A stretch of DNA of 16,376 nucleotides from Patescibacteria group bacterium (GTDB lineage: Bacteria > Patescibacteriota > Microgenomatia > UBA12405 > JAHJSD01): the NCBI GenBank assembly GCA_018830585.1, contig JAHJSD010000081.1, positions 1-16,376 of the forward strand, given 5' to 3'. Shown here one piece after another: positions 13,017 through 16,376 of this stretch. The translations under genes were made by a program, and so were the position numbers. The notes beneath the pieces were generated by a model that did not search any database, was not told the origin of the DNA, and saw only the letters and a program-made list of their open reading frames with translations. How positions within the stretch are numbered: position 1 is the stretch's first letter; the number at the start of each line of letters is the position of its first letter.

Positions 13017-13700
13017 TCAATTTGCCGGCGCCTTGCCATAGATGATTATTTGGGTTCCCGGATTATCTTTGCTGGCCAAAATGCTTGATCTGCCTTTTAA
13101 TTCCGGATTGGCCCAGTAATAAAGCAGAGCCGCTTCTTCTGTTTTCATATTAATACAGCCGTGAGACATAGTGTGGCCGAAATTATTATGCCAGTAAGTG
13201 CCATGGATGCCAAAACCGCGCCACTTGGGAATTTGTTCATTGTAAAAAAACATAACGTAAGGAACGTTGGGTAAATAATAATAAGTGTTTAATACTTTTG
13301 AACCGCCCTCCATTTTAGTGTAGCGGAGCTTGATCCAGATCTGGAAAGATCCTATCGGAGTTCTGCCCCATTTTCCCGAGGAAATTAAAAAATTAAAAAC
13401 CTGGCGGCCGCCTTCGTAGGCGTAAAGCCTTTGACTATTTAAGTCAATCTCGATCCTTTTTGGTTGATTGTTTCCCCCCAAAACTTTCAGGACAGACTCT
13501 TTTTCTGCCAAGAGCGGCGCCGGTTTTATTACCCGGCCGTTAAAAAGAGCTTTATTTTCCGAGGAGACAAATTGGCCAGTTAAATTTTCCCTGCCCCAGG
13601 AGCCTTTCTGGTTTAATAGTTTAAGCTGACAGGAGACAAATAGGTAAAGAGAAAAAAGTGTGGTGAAAAGAATCGCTGAAAAGTATTTCCAAAACCTCAT
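13017..13700 (-). CDS. L,D-transpeptidase (YkuD family), exported
   Basis: A 227-aa envelope enzyme. YkuD-family L,D-transpeptidases make 3-3 peptidoglycan cross-links or attach proteins to peptidoglycan, using a cysteine nucleophile outside the membrane. Residues 4-23 form a signal or anchor helix (FSAILFTTLFSLYLFVS) ending at Cys24; the lipobox is poor (FVSC), so lipidation is doubtful. The YkuD domain runs about 80-225: RIEIDLNSQRLYAYEGG, VFNFLISSGKWGRTPIGSF, then His166 in GIHGTYWH and S179-H180-G181-C182-I-N, with Cys182 catalytic; all key residues are intact. Its start is fixed by TTGACT-18-TATATT ending 7 nt before the ATG. It is divergent from the ligase-like gene, and the two share a 103-nt regulatory gap. 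Confidence 0.92.
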   Translation of the reverse strand: MRFWKYFSAILFTTLFSLYLFVSCQLKLLNQKGSWGRENLTGQFVSSENKALFNGRVIKPAPLLAEKESVLKVLGGNNQPKRIEIDLNSQRLYAYEGGRQVFNFLISSGKWGRTPIGSFQIWIKLRYTKMEGGSKVLNTYYYLPNVPYVMFFYNEQIPKWRGFGIHGTYWHNNFGHTMSHGCINMKTEEAALLYYWANPELKGRSSILASKDNPGTQIIIYGKAPAN

Positions 13701-13707
13701 TGATAAT

Positions 13708-13737
13708 AATATAGAAAATTTAAGATGTAAAAGTCAA
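13708..13737 (-). promoter_or_regulatory. Promoter of the L,D-transpeptidase gene, leaderless
   Basis: On the minus strand, TTGACT (13732-13737), an 18-nt gap and TATATT (13708-13713), ending 7 nt before the ATG at 13700. Predicted transcription start on or next to the start codon. Confidence 0.75.
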
Positions 13738-13792
13738 AGACGGTCGATCGGAACCGAAAGCAGGAGAAAGCAATTCTTCTTCTCGAAAATGT

Positions 13793-13798
13793 TAGAAT
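13793..13798 (+). promoter_or_regulatory. Possible -10 box of the ligase-like gene
   Basis: TAGAAT ends 5 nt before the ATG at 13804. If this is the box, translation begins at MANWGR and the transcript is leaderless. The in-frame ATG at 13789 would lie upstream of this box. Confidence 0.4.
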
Positions 13799-13803
13799 TA
13801 ATA

Positions 13804-14988
13804 ATGGCGAACTGGGGCAGGATATTATTATTTTTGCTTTTTCTTTTTTTTCCCTTTGGCCAACTTGAGAAACTGCCTTTGGGAATTGGCGGAGTTAGCA
13901 TTTATCTCCACGATTTGGTTTTAATTTTGCTTTGGGTTTGGCTGTTGGTTAAAAAGCGATCCTGGCTCGAAGATCTGAAACGATCCGGGATCGTGAACCG
14001 GTTTGGTATTTTTGCCGTGGTTGCCTTTTTAAGCTGGCTGATTGCCTTATTAAAATGGGGTTTCGGGCCGAGCCTGTTGGGTTTGGCTTATTTGATTCGC
14101 TTTGTACTTCTCTCCGGTGTTTATTTTGTGATTTGGGTCTTGGTTGACAGCGGTGAGGCAAAGGCCGGACAGGTGAATAAGCTTTTGCGGGGCAGCATTT
14201 TTTGGACTGCCATTTTCGGCTGGATTCAATACTTTTTTTGGTCTGATTTAACTCATTTAAAATATTTGGGCTGGGATGACCATTATTTCCGGCTTACCGG
14301 GACTTTTTTGGATCCGAATTTCATGGGCATTATTTTAGTTTTTGGTTTAGGGTTGGAATTTTTAAGGAAAAGACCGACCTTTTTCAAAAAACTATTTTTG
14401 CTGATTACCTTAGCCTTTACTTACTCAAGGAGCAGTTGGCTTTCTTGGTTAGTCCTGCTTTTTGGTTGGGCTTTTTATTATCTTTTTGTTAAAAACTTTA
14501 AAGGTTTGTTTTCTTCCTTCGCCAATATTTTCAGCAAAGGACTGATCGCCGGAAAGTTTGCTCTTTGGTTAATGATTTCGGTGATAATCTTTTTTGTCTT
14601 GCCAAGGCCGGCAGGGGAGGGCGGCAATTTGATGCGGACTGTTTCCACTTACGCCAGATTTGAAAACTGGCAGCAAAGTTGGCAGGTGATTAGAGAGAAT
14701 CCTTTAGTCGGGGTGGGATTTAACAATTATCAATTAGCCAGTTCCGGAAATAATAAGGCGGACAATAGTTTTTTGCTGGTCTGGGCCACTGCCGGAGCGA
14801 TTGGTTTGATCGCCTTTTTGTTTTGGGTTGTCGGCCTCCGGCCCTTATGGCTTATTTTTCCGATCATCGTCCACTCGTTTTTCAACAACTCCTTTTTTTA
14901 CCCCTGGGTGCTGTTGCTGGTCTGGGCGGTTCAGGGGCTTTTTAAGCCCTATTTTATTAAAGAAGGCTCTGTAAATAAAAATGAATGA
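13804..14988 (+). CDS. O-antigen ligase/polymerase-like membrane protein
   Basis: A 394-aa integral membrane protein with about 10-12 hydrophobic segments. Family features: ITLAFTYSRSSWLSWLVLL (the TxSRxxWL motif of the Wzy/WaaL superfamily), followed by the outer-loop signature NWQQSWQVIRENPLVGVGFN and a final group of helices. Members polymerise or transfer lipid-linked glycans outside the cytoplasmic membrane; the acceptor here is unknown. An in-frame frame extends upstream to 13660, inside the divergent transpeptidase gene, so the true start is 13804 or 13789. The first cytoplasmic-type loop (residues about 52-65, RSWLEDLKRSGIVN) is encoded by an inserted palindromic repeat. It ends in TGA overlapping the next gene by 8 nt, so that gene is probably translationally coupled. 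Confidence 0.8.
   Translation: MANWGRILLFLLFLFFPFGQLEKLPLGIGGVSIYLHDLVLILLWVWLLVKKRSWLEDLKRSGIVNRFGIFAVVAFLSWLIALLKWGFGPSLLGLAYLIRFVLLSGVYFVIWVLVDSGEAKAGQVNKLLRGSIFWTAIFGWIQYFFWSDLTHLKYLGWDDHYFRLTGTFLDPNFMGIILVFGLGLEFLRKRPTFFKKLFLLITLAFTYSRSSWLSWLVLLFGWAFYYLFVKNFKGLFSSFANIFSKGLIAGKFALWLMISVIIFFVLPRPAGEGGNLMRTVSTYARFENWQQSWQVIRENPLVGVGFNNYQLASSGNNKADNSFLLVWATAGAIGLIAFLFWVVGLRPLWLIFPIIVHSFFNNSFFYPWVLLLVWAVQGLFKPYFIKEGSVNKNE
13957..13998. repeat. CGATCC palindromic repeat inserted in the ligase-like gene
   Basis: CGATCCTGGCTCG (13957-13969), loop AAGATCTGAAA, CGATCCGGGATCGTGA (13981-13996). Compared with the intergenic copy at 3402-3443 it differs by two substitutions and a 2-nt shorter loop. 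The frame is kept and the repeat is translated as part of a loop between two transmembrane helices. Confidence 0.85.
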
Positions 14989-15388
14989 ATTCTCTGGCGG
15001 GGAAATGGGTCAATTTACCAAACCAGTAATCTTACAGCCATTCTCAGGAACCGACTTACAAAAGGAAAGATGTGGTCAAATAAATGAAGCGGTTAAAGTG
15101 GCCAGACAGGAAATAGACACTTTGTCACCAGTTCAGGTAGCCTCAAAAGTGGAGGAGTTTGTTGATTTGAAAAGTATAGAAAGTAAAGACAGGGTTGAAA
15201 TTGCCAAAAGCCTTGCCGGAACGGTAGCGCAAATGGTGCATCTCGGAAGAAATTTTAACATCGAGGGTCTGGAGGATATTGCCGCTTATTATTACCAGTC
15301 GCTTAAGTTGGCTAAGTATCCTTATGAGAGGGATAAGTTTCCTTCTCTGCCTCCGCTTCTCCTGAGTTCTCAATATAAAGATCAGTAA
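14981..15388 (+). CDS. N-terminal part of a split metallopeptidase-like protein
   Basis: A 135-aa soluble, mostly helical frame (TLSPVQVASKVEEFVDL, IAKSLAGTVAQMVHLGRNF, IAAYYYQSLKL) that I cannot assign by itself. It overlaps the ligase-like gene by 8 nt (ATGAATGA). It ends at a TAA (15386-15388) just after LPPLLLSSQYKDQ; the same reading frame then continues without another stop through the HEYQH protein to 15757. The simplest reading is one gene of about 258 codons broken by a nonsense mutation. The alternative is two coupled cistrons. An ATG at codon 9 is another possible start. No Shine-Dalgarno site is seen. Confidence 0.55.
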   Translation: MNEFSGGEMGQFTKPVILQPFSGTDLQKERCGQINEAVKVARQEIDTLSPVQVASKVEEFVDLKSIESKDRVEIAKSLAGTVAQMVHLGRNFNIEGLEDIAAYYYQSLKLAKYPYERDKFPSLPPLLLSSQYKDQ

Positions 15389-15394
15389 GAGGGA

Positions 15395-15757
15395 GTGGTT
15401 GCCGTTTACACTAAAGAGGGCTCTAATGGCAAGACTTACCAATTGCTTTCACCAACCAAAAATTTCCCAGACCTTGGGGTGGAGGAAAGAGTTTTAGCTT
15501 TGGTCCATGAATATCAACATTCAAGAGACTTTAATGAAAACCAAGTTTTAACGGTTGGCGTTAGTGATTTAGCCGTATCGGCTTTAAGAGAGGCAAGAGC
15601 CCACACTCTTGAGCTGGGGGTTTATGAGCGTTTGAGGGAGGCTTTCCCAACACTTAGAGTTGATAGGTTAGAGCAACTAAGGTCTCTTCTAAAAGAAGGC
15701 CACTCTATCTTAGAATATGCTTCTGCTTATGTTGAAGCGAACAAACATCTGGCTTAA
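15395..15757 (+). CDS. HExxH metallopeptidase-like protein, C-terminal part of a split frame
   Basis: A 120-aa frame beginning at a GTG, 6 nt after the TAA of the preceding frame and in phase with it. HEYQH at residues 38-42 (15506-15520), preceded by hydrophobic VLALV, is a classic zincin zinc-binding helix. REARAHTLE at 65-73 could give the third ligand (Glu66), as in gluzincin-like families. The short N-terminus (VAVYTKEGSNGKTYQLLSP) looks like the strand that precedes such a helix, which suggests the true N-terminus lies in the upstream frame. GAGGGAG overlaps the stop and could act as a ribosome site, but lies only about 2 nt from the GTG. No signal peptide is seen in either part. Confidence 0.55.
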   Translation: MVAVYTKEGSNGKTYQLLSPTKNFPDLGVEERVLALVHEYQHSRDFNENQVLTVGVSDLAVSALREARAHTLELGVYERLREAFPTLRVDRLEQLRSLLKEGHSILEYASAYVEANKHLA

Positions 15758-15763
15758 AATAGG

Positions 15764-15772
15764 TGGTAAAAT
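15764..15772 (+). promoter_or_regulatory. Extended -10 of the DUF5674 gene, leaderless
   Basis: TG-g-TAAAAT at 15764-15772, 6 nt before the ATG at 15779 and directly after the preceding gene. This decides for ATG over the GTG one codon upstream. Confidence 0.6.
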
Positions 15773-15778
15773 CTGGTG

Positions 15779-16078
15779 ATGACCGCAGTTAAAGTGGCTG
15801 ACCGGGTAACTCCTGAAGATATTAAGAAGGCAAAAAAAGATTACGGCGGCTATATTAAAGTAGTAGTCAATATTACCACAGGAGAGATGGTTATCGGCGG
15901 CCAGTGGCATGCCGACGGAGAGAAAATTCTTCTTGAAAGCGGAAGACAGCAGGATATTTGGGGCGGGGGGATAGATTTAAAGAATAATAAAATCGATTTA
16001 ATCGCGCTGATAAACCTCAGGCCCGGTTTTGGCAACGATAGCCAGGAAATACTTCGACAGCACAAGTTTCGCAGTTAA
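15779..16078 (+). CDS. DUF5674 family protein
   Basis: A 99-aa cytoplasmic protein. The pattern ITPEDIKKAK-type helix (here VTPEDIKKAKKDYG), YIKVVVNITTGEMVIGG, WHADGEKILLESG, DIWGGGIDL and a final LINLRPGFGN is, from memory, that of DUF5674, a small family frequent in Patescibacteria and without known function. Conserved HADGE and WGGG could form a ligand site. It has its own extended -10 box, so it may be expressed apart from the broken gene before it. The length is a little short for the family: after ILRQHKFRS it stops at TAA. Confidence 0.7.
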   Translation: MTAVKVADRVTPEDIKKAKKDYGGYIKVVVNITTGEMVIGGQWHADGEKILLESGRQQDIWGGGIDLKNNKIDLIALINLRPGFGNDSQEILRQHKFRS

Positions 16079-16093
16079 CGTTGATTAGTCTAA

Positions 16094-16166
16094 TTGTCAT
16101 TGCGAGGAGCCAACAGCGACGAAGCAATCTAAAAACGAGATTGCTTCGCATTCGCTCGCAATAACA
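16094..16166. repeat. Inverted-repeat element, TTGTCATTGCGAG family (short copy)
   Basis: Outer arms TTGTCATTGCGAG and CTCGCAATAACAA (one mismatch); inner perfect 10-bp stem GAAGCAATCT (16121-16130) / AGATTGCTTC (16138-16147). Non-coding. Confidence 0.8.
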
Positions 16167-16241
16167 ACAAGCGCGAAATCTGTAGACAGGAAACTAAAGA
16201 TAGCTTTATCAAAATTGTCAAACAGCGTTTTAAGATTACGA

Positions 16242-16376
16242 GTTTCGCACTTGCGCACTATAACTGTCATTGCGAGGGAGCGCCAGCGACCGCGGCAATC
16301 TCGGTTCATTTGCCGCCAGATCGCCACGCTCTCCCGATCGAATCGGGATCGCTCGCGATGACAGAAAGTGCGAAAC
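16242..16376. repeat. Inverted-repeat element, CTGTCATTGCGAG family (copy 2)
   Basis: Perfect 11-bp terminal arms GTTTCGCACTT (16242-16252) and AAGTGCGAAAC (16366-16376), then CTGTCATTGCGAG (16263-16275) against CTCGCGATGACAG (about 16352-16364). 16259-16376 nearly repeats 12515-12632. It reaches the window end and may continue. Confidence 0.8.

Noticed and set aside
13660..13803. Upstream extension of the ligase-like protein to 13660
   Set aside because: It would overlap the start of the divergent transpeptidase gene and its promoter, and the added residues are charged and unlike a membrane protein N-terminus.
15386..15388. Alternative genetic code explaining the in-frame stop
   Set aside because: The codon is TAA, and TGA also ends several genes here, so neither the TGA=Gly code nor a TAA reassignment is supported; TAA ends other genes in the window.

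Overview
The window looks like a piece of a Candidate Phyla Radiation (Patescibacteria, probably Microgenomates-type) genome. This is inferred from gene style, not from a marker-gene tree. Supporting points are a DUF5674-type gene, a divergent insert-laden ArgS, a cohesin/dockerin locus without any visible hydrolase, almost no Shine-Dalgarno sites, and intergenic spaces packed with short palindromic repeats. TGA acts as a stop in several genes, so the code appears standard and not the TGA=Gly code of Gracilibacteria/SR1.

Layout. 1-419: repeat-rich leader ending in an extended -10 box directly before argS (420-2438). 2439-3080: non-coding, with a hairpin-rich stretch closed by a perfect 40-bp palindrome plus T6 terminator. 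3081-5012: three proteins of unknown function (a small 4-Cys protein, a 322-aa Arg-rich protein with a C-terminal Cys cluster, and a 68-aa minus-strand protein behind a near-consensus promoter). 5050-5870: dense nested repeats. 5882-7552: a 556-aa protein with a nucleoside phosphorylase-like C-terminal half. 7553-8002: repeats. 8003-8296: a small charged protein. 8437-12460: a cohesin/dockerin island with a decayed cohesin tail, a secreted cohesin protein, a secreted stand-alone dockerin, and a divergently transcribed multi-cohesin protein ending in its own dockerin. 12461-13016: repeats. 13017-14988: divergent envelope genes, an L,D-transpeptidase and an O-antigen ligase/polymerase-like membrane protein. 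14981-15757: an HExxH metallopeptidase-like reading frame split by an in-frame TAA. 15779-16078: DUF5674 family. 16079-16376: two more inverted-repeat elements.

Three themes run through the window. (1) Many genes have a TANNNT -10 box only 5-9 nt before the start codon and no leader, so leaderless transcription seems to be the main mode here. (2) Intergenic palindromic repeats have also entered genes in frame: argS carries several, and the ligase carries a copy of a repeat seen complete at 3389-3450. This resembles the Rickettsia palindromic element phenomenon. (3) The cohesin/dockerin proteins could assemble with each other at the cell surface; a deletion scar of a second cohesin copy shows the locus has duplicated and decayed. 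The envelope genes (transpeptidase, ligase-like protein) are consistent with surface construction, but no operon links them to the cohesin genes.
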